A stretch of DNA of 64,000 nucleotides, taken from positions 1 to 64,000 of the forward strand of contig NZ_WMEU01000005.1 in NCBI RefSeq assembly GCF_009856295.1. The letters run 5' to 3'. The translations under genes were made by a program, and so were the position numbers. This DNA comes from Pontibacillus yanchengensis. Lineage in GTDB: Bacteria > Bacillota > Bacilli > Bacillales > BH030062. This document shows positions 43,911-51,344 of this stretch, piece by piece. Below the pieces are notes generated by a model that worked only from the letters and a program-made list of their open reading frames with translations, ran no database searches and had not been told where the DNA came from. Position 1 is the stretch's first letter. The number at the start of each line of letters is the position of its first letter.

Positions 43911-44846
43911 CTACTTATATAGCTTTTCATAAATAGACTTAGTTACTATTAAGTCAAAAATGGCTGCTCCAACTGATTTAAATAGAATTGTCTTATTTTC
44001 TGGGGAGCTTGGAAAATGCTCTTCTGTAATAATTGTTTCCAGGTTTAATGATTCTTCTAAGTTAGGTTTTAAGTCTTTTGCACGTATCATATCTCCAGAT
44101 TCATGGAGTGCTGAATTAAAATCAACATACACTTCATCCGCTTCCTGCAATACTTGATCCGTAATTTCTTGCATATCAGGTCTAAACGATCCAACTCCTA
44201 CTATTAACTTTCCCTTCCAGTCTAAGGGGCTGAGTTCAGGCAAAACAGGTTGTGGAGATGTTGTAGCTGTCACGATAATATCTGACTGTTTGACCAAATC
44301 TTCTATGGAAGAGACATGAAAATGAACGTTTGGGAACTCTTTTTCTGCTTTTAATTTAAATTGATCTGCTTTTTCTTTTGTTCGGTTAAAGATATGAACT
44401 TCCTCAATATCTCTTGCGACCATAGCCGACTGCATATGACTCCAACCTTGAGTTCCAGTTCCAATTATCCCAAGAGTTTTAGCATCGTTTTTTGCGAGAT
44501 ATTTCATTCCAAGCCCTCCTAATGCTCCTGTACGAAGGGAAGTAATAGCGATTCCATCACACATGAACAAAGGAACCATAGTTTCTCGGTCATAAAGAAT
44601 CATAAGACTATGGATTGTATCTTTTCCCTTACTAGAGTTATTAGGAGCTACTCCTACTAATTTTGTAGAATAATAGTTTCCATAAAAAGCAGGCATTAGC
44701 AAAGCGGTATTTTTTCCATCCTCAACATGCATGCGATCAGGAGATATGTAAGAGTCCTCCTTGTAATTGTGAAAGTCTTCGATTGACTTCATGGCTTCTT
44801 TCATTGAATATCCCTTATTAATATCATTTGCTGAAATAACTTCCAT
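43911..44846 (-). CDS. ornithine cyclodeaminase/mu-crystallin family enzyme
   Basis: A 311-aa NAD(P)-dependent enzyme. The dinucleotide-binding motif GIIGTGTQG lies near residue 130, followed by the family pattern EEVHIFNRTKEKADQF, and the substrate-binding part includes LRTGALGGLGMKYLA. Members act on ornithine, lysine, imines or hydroxyectoine-derived intermediates. The first gene of a leftward operon with a Na+/solute symporter; probably catabolises the transported compound. GAAAGGAG precedes the start. Confidence 0.88.
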   Translation of the reverse strand: MEVISANDINKGYSMKEAMKSIEDFHNYKEDSYISPDRMHVEDGKNTALLMPAFYGNYYSTKLVGVAPNNSSKGKDTIHSLMILYDRETMVPLFMCDGIAITSLRTGALGGLGMKYLAKNDAKTLGIIGTGTQGWSHMQSAMVARDIEEVHIFNRTKEKADQFKLKAEKEFPNVHFHVSSIEDLVKQSDIIVTATTSPQPVLPELSPLDWKGKLIVGVGSFRPDMQEITDQVLQEADEVYVDFNSALHESGDMIRAKDLKPNLEESLNLETIITEEHFPSSPENKTILFKSVGAAIFDLIVTKSIYEKLYK

Positions 44847-44881
44847 TTGGTATGCTCCTTTCTATCACTGAAAATATTAGC

Positions 44882-44910
44882 AGATTATTTAGAATTGTTA
44901 AACAATTCAA
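44882..44910 (-). promoter_or_regulatory. promoter with overlapping palindrome for the cyclodeaminase operon
   Basis: On the minus strand TTGAAT, 17 bases, TAATCT. The 17-bp symmetrical GAATTGTTAAACAATTC at 44892-44908 covers the -35 and spacer, the place for a repressor. Confidence 0.5.
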
Positions 44911-45170
44911 ACATTTTGTTGTTATGTCCAAATTTAGCTTTATTTCAGTGTTTATAAGCACTGTTGTGTAGTAAGCACAAATATTTTTTGTAATTTTGTG
45001 ATTGAAACACAATGCTTGATGTAAGAAATAAAAGCATGTGTATTGTTCTTATAATGATATGGGTACCCCCAAAGTAGTTGAAGTGGCATTTATATGGATT
45101 TTTGATTTTCTTTATTAACTTTTGCAGTCCCCTTTTTATATTTTCCTTTCCATCTTTTCGTAATTAATAC

Positions 45171-45216
45171 AAAAAAAGAAGCAGGCTCCCAGTAAGGGAT
45201 TCCTGCTTCTTTTTCA
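45171..45216. terminator. orphan terminator (AAGAAGCAGG family)
   Basis: AAAAAGAAGCAGG and CCTGCTTCTTTTT form a strong stem flanked by A and T runs, so it can work in both directions. No plus-strand gene ends upstream of it. Confidence 0.75.
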
Positions 45217-45225
45217 TTTTGGCTA

Positions 45226-45695
45226 TGTTAAAGCTTGTTGTTGATATAGCGAAAGGAGATTTACAGACTTCGTTCTTATTCGATAAACGCACCATTATAT
45301 TGAAGACTCAAAATCGAGATATTTGGGATAGTGGAAATGTTGAGTGGGCTGGAATTAGCTCGCTTTCCCTTCATCTACACGATAGCAAAGGTGGTCGGGG
45401 AAATGGGGAGACTACCGCGGAAAAACGGGCTGTAGAGACCCCGCAGAGAGGGGACCGAACGAGGAGGCTCTGTTAGTCAACAAGGAAGTTCAACTAAGAA
45501 CGCCACATCGTGTGGCAACGTTGAACGACCCCACGTCGTGTGAGGCCGCAGGAAAGGGACCTATTTCCCCGACCACCTTTCCACTACCTTAAAGCAACGG
45601 AAACGTTAAAATCCTTATTCAAGATTATGCCTCTTATCTTGAATAAAGGTGCCACCATAATTAGTTGATTCAAAGATCAACATTAAACTTTAACA
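45226..45695. mobile_element. MITE-like inverted-repeat element of about 470 bp
   Basis: Nested inverted repeats bound the element. An outer 21-base pair (45226-45246 against 45675-45695) matches at 17 positions, and an inner perfect 18-base pair begins AAAGGTGGTCGGGGAAAT (45387-45404) with its complement at 45563-45580. A third symmetrical pair encloses GCCAC...GTGGC near 45510-45523. The core is much more GC-rich than the surroundings and contains GAGGAGGCTC-like motifs known from dispersed Bacillaceae repeats. It encodes no plausible protein. It could be a miniature transposable element or the gene of a folded RNA. Confidence 0.55.
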
Positions 45696-45840
45696 GAGCC
45701 TTCATTTTAAAAAGAGGTCCGTTTAAGGGCTCCTTTACTATTTTTAGTGGGGTTCAAGTAAATAACGTTAATAATCTACCTCTTCATCTCACTCATAATC
45801 CCCTTTACTCTTCATCTCCCTACTAGCACCCAATGCTATT

Positions 45841-46590
45841 TCAATCAATCACACTAATCATTTGTTTTTCGTATAAGGTCTTAATACTTGGGTTAACTTG
45901 TTCTGTGATGAGGTAGGTCAAGTTATCTGCCGGGCAGACGATGTGGTTAGAAGCGGTATCCAATTTATCAGCCGTAACCATTCCTATAATTTCAGTAGAA
46001 ATAGATGCCATTTTCCTTTTTACTGAGGCTTCTTCCAAACTTGGAACGCTAATCCCTATTTGAGGATCTATTTTATATATTCCCATAATATATAGATCTG
46101 CTCTCATGTTATTTAATGTTTCAGTAGTCTCTATTCCTAAGTTGACCATTGATTGCTTAAATAAAGTACCGCCAATCATGATAACTTCAACTTCAATGTG
46201 ATTCGAAAGTGCCATAGCGATAGGGGGGCTGTTCGTGATGACAGTTCCTCGTAAAGTTAAAGGTAGCTGTTGTACCAATTGTAAGTTCGTTGTTCCCCCG
46301 TCTATTAATATCACCATATCGTCTTTAATGAAGTCTAAGGCTTTAGTGGCTAAGCTCGTTTTTGTTTCATTATACATTTCCTGTCTAGTAGAAAAATCCT
46401 CGACTGGTGGTCCTTTTCGCAATGCTCCGCTATGTACTCTTTTAATAAACCCCTGGTGATCTAACTCTTTTAAGTCTCTACGGATCGTATCCTCTGAAAC
46501 AGATAATCGTTTGCTTAAGTCACTGGCAATGACTTTGTGCTCTTCATTTAGTATATCAACGATTTTTTGTTGTCTTTCTTGTTTAAGCAT
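45841..46590 (-). CDS. DeoR-family regulator of the hexitol operon
   Basis: A 249-aa repressor with the N-terminal DeoR helix-turn-helix (HKVIASDLSKRLSVSEDTIRRDLKEL, split here for length) at about 18-45. The C-terminal sensor domain (about 75-230) should bind a phosphorylated sugar, with the motif DGGTTNLQLVQQL and, later, GIDPQIG-like turns. It is transcribed away from the PTS operon from a divergent promoter (TTTACT, 16 bases, TGATACAAT region, 46620-46647). It most likely represses that operon and itself. Confidence 0.88.
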   Translation of the reverse strand: MLKQERQQKIVDILNEEHKVIASDLSKRLSVSEDTIRRDLKELDHQGFIKRVHSGALRKGPPVEDFSTRQEMYNETKTSLATKALDFIKDDMVILIDGGTTNLQLVQQLPLTLRGTVITNSPPIAMALSNHIEVEVIMIGGTLFKQSMVNLGIETTETLNNMRADLYIMGIYKIDPQIGISVPSLEEASVKRKMASISTEIIGMVTADKLDTASNHIVCPADNLTYLITEQVNPSIKTLYEKQMISVID

Positions 46591-46619
46591 AGACTTATAC
46601 TCCTCTTTTCATTTCCTAA

Positions 46620-46647
46620 ATTGTATCATATTGTACTGATAAGTAAA
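46620..46647 (-). promoter_or_regulatory. promoter of the deoR-type gene
   Basis: On the minus strand TTTACT (46647-46642), 16 bases, TACAAT (46625-46620) preceded by TG, an extended -10. Confidence 0.55.
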
Positions 46648-46656
46648 ATTAATCCA

Positions 46657-46680
46657 TGCACTAATCGGCAAAAAAGTGCA
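46657..46680. promoter_or_regulatory. putative DeoR operator between divergent promoters
   Basis: TGCACT and AGTGCA are perfect inverted halves 12 bases apart, lying between the two promoters. A good place for the regulator to control both. Confidence 0.45.
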
Positions 46681-46689
46681 AAAACATGC

Positions 46690-46718
46690 TTTACATTTTA
46701 GTGAAAACGCATTAATAT
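46690..46718 (+). promoter_or_regulatory. promoter of the hexitol PTS operon
   Basis: TTTACA, 17 bases, TAATAT. A weak cre-like TGAAAACGCATTAA overlaps the spacer but misses two consensus positions. Confidence 0.65.
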
Positions 46719-46758
46719 GGAATTACACGCAAAGATAAAGACAAAAGGAGGCAGAAAC

Positions 46759-47469
46759 ATGCAAAACCATGTAACGATTGCTCCCTCAATTATGTGCGCT
46801 GATTTATGTAATTTAGAGAAGAGCATTAAAGAAATCGAAAGCGCAGGGCTTGATACATTACACATTGATGTTATTGATGGTTCGTTTAGTCCAAGCATGC
46901 CACTCGGGCTTTCTACTATTGAGCAGTTAAGAAAAATTACCAACATGAACTTTGATGTTCATATTATGTCTAACGATAATGAGTTTTTTATACAAGAGAT
47001 GCTGAAAATTGGGGTTGAACAAATAACCTTCCACCTTGAGACGACGAAGCATGTTGATCGCTATATCAATATGATTAGAAAGCACGATACCAAAGTTGGA
47101 ATTGCACTTAATCCAGCAACGCCTTTATCTGCTTTAGATTATGTGTTACCTCAGTGCGATACTGTTTTACTCATGTTAATTAATCCTGGCTTTGCCTCTG
47201 ATAAAGGGGAAGCGCAAGTGCCATATGCAACGAAGAAAGTAGAGGATTTATACAATTTAATTCAATCTAAAGGTTTAGATACAAGCATAGAAGTGGATGG
47301 ACGTGTTTCTCTAGAAACGATTCCTAAACTAGTAAACGCCGGTGCAGATATGTTGGTTGCTGGTAGTACAAGCTTATATGCAAAAGGTCAAAGCTTAGCA
47401 GAAAACAAAAAGACAGTGGAAAATCTTATTGAAGAAGGCTTAAATGAGGAGGTAAAATTAAATGGCTAA
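46759..47469 (+). CDS. ribulose/allulose-phosphate 3-epimerase family protein
   Basis: A 236-aa TIM-barrel epimerase. It shows IAPSIMCADLCNLE at the N-terminus, HIDVIDGSFSPSMPLG with the metal-binding His/Asp, DVHIMS, INPGFA and IEVDGRVS near the end, all of the RPE/AlsE family. AAAGGAGG sits nine bases before the ATG at 46759. In a hexitol operon it more likely epimerises a ketohexose 6-phosphate (AlsE-type, D-allulose 6-phosphate to D-fructose 6-phosphate) than ribulose 5-phosphate. It overlaps the SIS gene by eight bases. Confidence 0.88.
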   Translation: MQNHVTIAPSIMCADLCNLEKSIKEIESAGLDTLHIDVIDGSFSPSMPLGLSTIEQLRKITNMNFDVHIMSNDNEFFIQEMLKIGVEQITFHLETTKHVDRYINMIRKHDTKVGIALNPATPLSALDYVLPQCDTVLLMLINPGFASDKGEAQVPYATKKVEDLYNLIQSKGLDTSIEVDGRVSLETIPKLVNAGADMLVAGSTSLYAKGQSLAENKKTVENLIEEGLNEEVKLNG

Positions 47470-48022
47470 TTATCAAAATGCTACGAATATCATTACGGAT
47501 GAACTGACAGCAACGTTATCCAATATTAACGACAATGAGGTAGAACAGTTGTTAAAGGAGATCGAAAAAGCGGATAAAGTATTTTTCGTCGGAGTAGGAA
47601 GAGTTCTTTTATCCTTGAAATCAATTGCCAAAAGGCTTGCTCACCTTGGAGTTAACACCTATGTGGTTGGCCAAACAACGGAACCAGCTATAACGGAAAA
47701 TGATTTACTAATCGTAGGTTCTGGTAGTGGGGAAACAGCTTTTCCATTAATTATTGCACAGAAGGCAAAGCAATATGGTGCGTCTGTTGCCCATATAGGT
47801 TCAAATCCGAATAGTTCCATGTCTGAATATGCGGATGTATCCGTTCGAATTCCTGCTAGTTCAAAAATAGATACGCCGGAAGAAGTACACTCTGTACAAC
47901 CAATGAAGAGTTTATTCGAACAAAGCTTATTACTATTGGGAGATACGATCGCACTCATGATGGTTAAAGAGAGAAACATTGAAATAGAGTCTCTTTGGGA
48001 ATATCATGCGAATTTAGAATAA
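47462..48022 (+). CDS. SIS-domain sugar-phosphate isomerase (HxlB-like)
   Basis: A 186-aa single SIS-domain protein with GVGRVLLSLKSIAKRLAHLG near residue 40, GSGSGET at about 79-85, and a DTPEEVHSVQPMKSLFEQ segment near the end, all typical of 6-phospho-3-hexuloisomerases. Such enzymes interconvert 3-hexulose 6-phosphate and fructose 6-phosphate. GAGGAGG precedes its ATG, which overlaps the epimerase end. Together with the epimerase it hints at an unusual hexulose phosphate intermediate. Confidence 0.85.
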   Translation: MANYQNATNIITDELTATLSNINDNEVEQLLKEIEKADKVFFVGVGRVLLSLKSIAKRLAHLGVNTYVVGQTTEPAITENDLLIVGSGSGETAFPLIIAQKAKQYGASVAHIGSNPNSSMSEYADVSVRIPASSKIDTPEEVHSVQPMKSLFEQSLLLLGDTIALMMVKERNIEIESLWEYHANLE

Positions 48023-48070
48023 AAAGAGGTCATATGTAGAGACGACGGTTCGAGAAAAGGAGGGAATCAA

Positions 48071-49216
48071 ATGAAAGCGCTCCATTTTGGCGGAGGAAAT
48101 ATTGGACGAGGCTTAATAGGGTATGTGCTGCATCAGAATGGATTTGAAATATGTTTTGTTGATGCAAACCAACAAGTAGTCGATGATATTAACCATTACA
48201 ATAATTATGTAGTAAAAACACTAGATGAGGAAAGTACCGTCGAGACTATTTCCCCTGCCCGGGCGCTGCATGTCAGCTCCCAATCAGATGTAATCAATAA
48301 AATCATCGAATCTGACATGATTACCACATCGGTAGGAGTGAATAACTTACCGAAGGTTGCGCCTATCATTGCGGAAGGTCTATTAGAAAGAATTCGTTTG
48401 AAGGAAAAGAAAATCGATATTATCGCAAACGAAAACGCAATCAATGCTACTTCTACACTAAGAGAAGAGATTGAAAAGAATGTTTCGGAGCGGGAAATGG
48501 AGACAATTCAATCCTATGTTGGATTTCCCAATTCAGCTATTGACCGTCTTTCCCTTTCAGAAGAAAGGAATGGAAGGGACGTTGCAGTTGTAGAACCGTA
48601 CTATGAATGGGTGGTTGATCAATCTGAACTGGTTAATCCAGAAATATCTTCCCTAGAAAATGTAACGTATGTCGAAAGTCTAACACCATATATAGAACGA
48701 AAATTATTTTTGGTTAACTTAGGACATGCTACTACAGCGTATCTGGCATTTTTAGAGGGATATAAAACCATTCAAAGTGCACTAAAGGATTCGCGGATGG
48801 AGAAGTACCTGAGGGCAACGCTTAATGAGGTTAGTCGTTATTTTGTTCAAACGTACCATGTTCCGAATGATGAAATGACTGAATTTATAGAGGAAACGAT
48901 AAAACGTTTTAAAAATGAACAAATAAGTGATGATATTTTTCGAGTGGGTAGGGCCCCAATCAGGAAACTCGGTTATAATGAGAGGCTGGTTAAGCCACTT
49001 AGAAGCATTTATGAGTTAGCCTTGCCGATCGAAAACGTAACAACAGCAATAGCGGCAGGTTTTCTATTCGATAATCCTGATGATGAAGAGTCTGTCCAGG
49101 TTCAAATATTCATTAAGGAGCATGGAATAGAGGAAGCAATCTCTCACTTCACACAAATTGAGGACACGGCAATAAAGACGAAGATAAAAAATAATTATGA
49201 GCGATTAAAACAATGA
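48071..49216 (+). CDS. mtlD: mannitol-1-phosphate 5-dehydrogenase family enzyme
   Basis: A 381-aa NAD-dependent polyol-phosphate dehydrogenase. The N-terminal nucleotide-binding site is HFGGGNIGRGLIG, followed by the family motif QSYVGFPNSAIDRL and the C-terminal domain with NLGHATTAYLAFL and APIRKLGYNERL. It oxidises mannitol 1-phosphate or another hexitol phosphate delivered by the PTS to the ketose phosphate. AAGGAGG precedes the start 48 bases after the isomerase gene. Substrate uncertain because of the accompanying epimerase. Confidence 0.88.
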   Translation: MKALHFGGGNIGRGLIGYVLHQNGFEICFVDANQQVVDDINHYNNYVVKTLDEESTVETISPARALHVSSQSDVINKIIESDMITTSVGVNNLPKVAPIIAEGLLERIRLKEKKIDIIANENAINATSTLREEIEKNVSEREMETIQSYVGFPNSAIDRLSLSEERNGRDVAVVEPYYEWVVDQSELVNPEISSLENVTYVESLTPYIERKLFLVNLGHATTAYLAFLEGYKTIQSALKDSRMEKYLRATLNEVSRYFVQTYHVPNDEMTEFIEETIKRFKNEQISDDIFRVGRAPIRKLGYNERLVKPLRSIYELALPIENVTTAIAAGFLFDNPDDEESVQVQIFIKEHGIEEAISHFTQIEDTAIKTKIKNNYERLKQ

Positions 49217-49253
49217 AACGCATTAGGAAGCTTGAGCGAAAGGTGATGGTACT

Positions 49254-49691
49254 ATGTTAGGTGAACATTTAAAAGGAAATGTACGTTTTCTAGAGTCCGT
49301 AAATTCATGGGAAGAGGCGATCCGAGAGTCAGCTTCTCCATTGCTAGAAAATGGTTCTATTACTTCTAAGTATGTTGATGATATGATTCAAAATGTAAAT
49401 ACAAATGGACCTTATATCGTAGTGGTTCCGGAGTTTGCCATGCCACATGCGAAAAATGAGAACAGCGTAGAGAAAACAGGGATCTCCTTTATGCAATTGC
49501 AAGACCCTGTAATGTTCCCGGATGACAAAGAGGTGAAGGTTCTATTTACGCTAGCTGCTGAGGACAGCACTGGTCACTTGGATTTAATATCTGATTTGTC
49601 CGCTGCATTAATGGAAGAAGAAGTTAGAGATAAACTGAAAGAAGCTAAGAGTGAGAAGGAAATTATAGATTTAATAAACTCGGTTGAGTAG
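49254..49691 (+). CDS. mtlF: PTS EIIA component, mannitol/fructose type
   Basis: A 145-aa cytoplasmic phosphocarrier, PTS_EIIA_2 type. The active-site His65 lies in FAMPHAK, followed by ISFMQLQDPVMFPDDKEVKV and AAEDSTGHLDLISDL. It accepts phosphate from HPr and passes it to the EIIB domain encoded next. It starts 37 bases after the dehydrogenase stop. In this operon EIIA precedes EIICB, the reverse of the common mtlA-mtlF order. Confidence 0.9.
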   Translation: MLGEHLKGNVRFLESVNSWEEAIRESASPLLENGSITSKYVDDMIQNVNTNGPYIVVVPEFAMPHAKNENSVEKTGISFMQLQDPVMFPDDKEVKVLFTLAAEDSTGHLDLISDLSAALMEEEVRDKLKEAKSEKEIIDLINSVE

Positions 49692-49758
49692 TTTTTGGGA
49701 TAAGGACATTATATTTTTTGATTCTAATTTACTGAACAATGAGAAAGGTGTGAAAAAT

Positions 49759-51210
49759 ATGTCTACTACAGCGAATACAGCTAACATGGGTGGAGGGAAT
49801 AATTCCCCATCCATCCGTGCAAAAGTTCAAGCTTTTGGTGGGTTTTTGACGAATATGGTGTTGCCGAATATTGGCGCCTTCATAGCTTGGGGACTTTTAA
49901 CAGCGTTGTTCATCCCGTCAGGTTGGATGCCGAATGAGGAACTCGCCAAAATCGTTGGCCCAGCAATCAATTTCTTGCTACCGTTGCTGCTAGCTATTAC
50001 GGGCGGTCGCATGGTAGGAGGCCAACGTGGGGCTGTAATGGGCGCGATTGGTGCAATTGGATTGATCGTAGGGGCAGATATACCAATGTTCTTAGGAGCA
50101 ATGGTGATTGGTCCACTAGGTGGCTTGATTATTAAGAAGTTTGACAGTCTTCTTGAAAATAGAATCCCTGCTGGGTTCGAAATGATTGTGAATAACTTCT
50201 CTCTCGGAATCTTAGGCTTTTTATTAATGATAGTATCTTTCGAATTTATTGGTCCGGTTATTGAAGCCGCAAATAATGGTATAACGGTAGCCATTGAAGC
50301 ATTAGTAGCTACGGGACTATTGCCTTTGCTTTCTCTTATCAATGAGCCAGCTAAGGTGTTGTTTTTAAACAACGTAATCGACCAAGGTATCTATTATCCT
50401 TTAGGCATGCAAGCAGCTGCTGAACAAGGGAAGTCCATTTACTTTACGGTCGCTTCAAACCCAGGCCCAGGATTAGGGTTATTACTAGCATTTACGTTCT
50501 TTGGTGGTAAGACATCTAGACGAACGGCTCCAGGTGCAATGATTATTCATTTCTTAGGCGGTATTCACGAACTTTATTTTCCATACGTATTAATGAAACC
50601 CCTTACAATTATTGGAATGATTGGTGGAGGTATGACAGGGATTGCGGTGTTCGAATTATTTGACGCAGGCCTTGTTGCAGGACCAAGTCCAGGCTCTATC
50701 TTTGCCTATCTAGGTTTAACACCTAAGGGTAGCTTTGTTGGAATCATTGCTGGTGTCTTAGCTGCCGCCGGAGTAACATTCCTAATCACCTCACTTATCT
50801 TGAAAATGGATAAGAATACAGAGGAGACTGAAGAAGAAAATCTAAATGAACATATTGAAAAATCCAAAGCAATGAAACAAGAAGGGAAGCAAGTATCTGC
50901 AGCTAGCGAACAAAATACTACTGAGATCGAAAAGATATCCTTCGCGTGTGATGCAGGTGCAGGAAGTAGTGCAATGGGTGCAACAGCATTCAGGAAAAAG
51001 CTGCACAAGAAAGGAATAGAGGGCATCGAAGTAAAACACTATCGAATAGAAGATGTACCGGAAGATTCAAATATCGTGGTGGTTCATAAGGATCTATTGG
51101 ATAGAGCGAAGATAGCTCATAGTGATAAGGAGATTATTACGATAGAGAACTTCCTAGATGACCCTAACCTTCAAGAGCTGTTGGAGAGACTAGAGAATTT
51201 GAGCAAATGA
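49759..51210 (+). CDS. mtlA: PTS EIICB component, mannitol type
   Basis: A 483-aa membrane permease with fused EIIB. The EIIC part has the MtlA pattern (TNMVLPNIGAFIAWGLLTAL, IDQGIYYPLG and HFLGGIHELYFPYVLMKP, the GIHE motif binding substrate). After a charged linker the EIIB domain carries the phospho-accepting Cys397 in FACDAGAGSSAMG. ATG at 49759 after GAAAGGTG is preferred over the long frame from 49684, which lacks a ribosome binding site. The sequence is close to mannitol transporters, but hexitol specificity could have shifted. Confidence 0.9.
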   Translation: MSTTANTANMGGGNNSPSIRAKVQAFGGFLTNMVLPNIGAFIAWGLLTALFIPSGWMPNEELAKIVGPAINFLLPLLLAITGGRMVGGQRGAVMGAIGAIGLIVGADIPMFLGAMVIGPLGGLIIKKFDSLLENRIPAGFEMIVNNFSLGILGFLLMIVSFEFIGPVIEAANNGITVAIEALVATGLLPLLSLINEPAKVLFLNNVIDQGIYYPLGMQAAAEQGKSIYFTVASNPGPGLGLLLAFTFFGGKTSRRTAPGAMIIHFLGGIHELYFPYVLMKPLTIIGMIGGGMTGIAVFELFDAGLVAGPSPGSIFAYLGLTPKGSFVGIIAGVLAAAGVTFLITSLILKMDKNTEETEEENLNEHIEKSKAMKQEGKQVSAASEQNTTEIEKISFACDAGAGSSAMGATAFRKKLHKKGIEGIEVKHYRIEDVPEDSNIVVVHKDLLDRAKIAHSDKEIITIENFLDDPNLQELLERLENLSK

Positions 51211-51218
51211 TAAAAGTG

Positions 51219-51344
51219 AGATGGGGGGACAGGTCCCTCATCTCATTTTTGTGTGCCTGACCCCCGCTGCGTTAATGCTTTAGCAGAGCGGGGTCAGGCA
51301 CCATTTTTAAGTGAGACGAGGGACCTGTCCCTGCGTCTCATGAT
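51219..51344. repeat. composite palindromic repeat, copy A
   Basis: The arms GGGACAGGTCCCTCATCTCA and, inverted, TGAGACGAGGGACCTGTCCC enclose a second hairpin built from TGCCTGACCCC and GGGGTCAGGCA. It fills the space between the convergent PTS and P-ATPase genes and doubtless acts as terminator for both. Confidence 0.8.

Noticed and set aside
45219..45476. 85-codon plus-strand frame
   Set aside because: It lies inside the inverted-repeat element, has low-complexity sequence in its last part and no family resemblance.
46702..46715. cre-like site TGAAAACGCATTAA in the PTS promoter
   Set aside because: Two consensus positions fail, so it is too weak to list as a CcpA site.
49827..50372. 181-codon minus-strand frame
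   Set aside because: It is exactly antisense to the PTS EIICB gene and its proline- and isoleucine-rich translation mirrors membrane-helix codons; a shadow.
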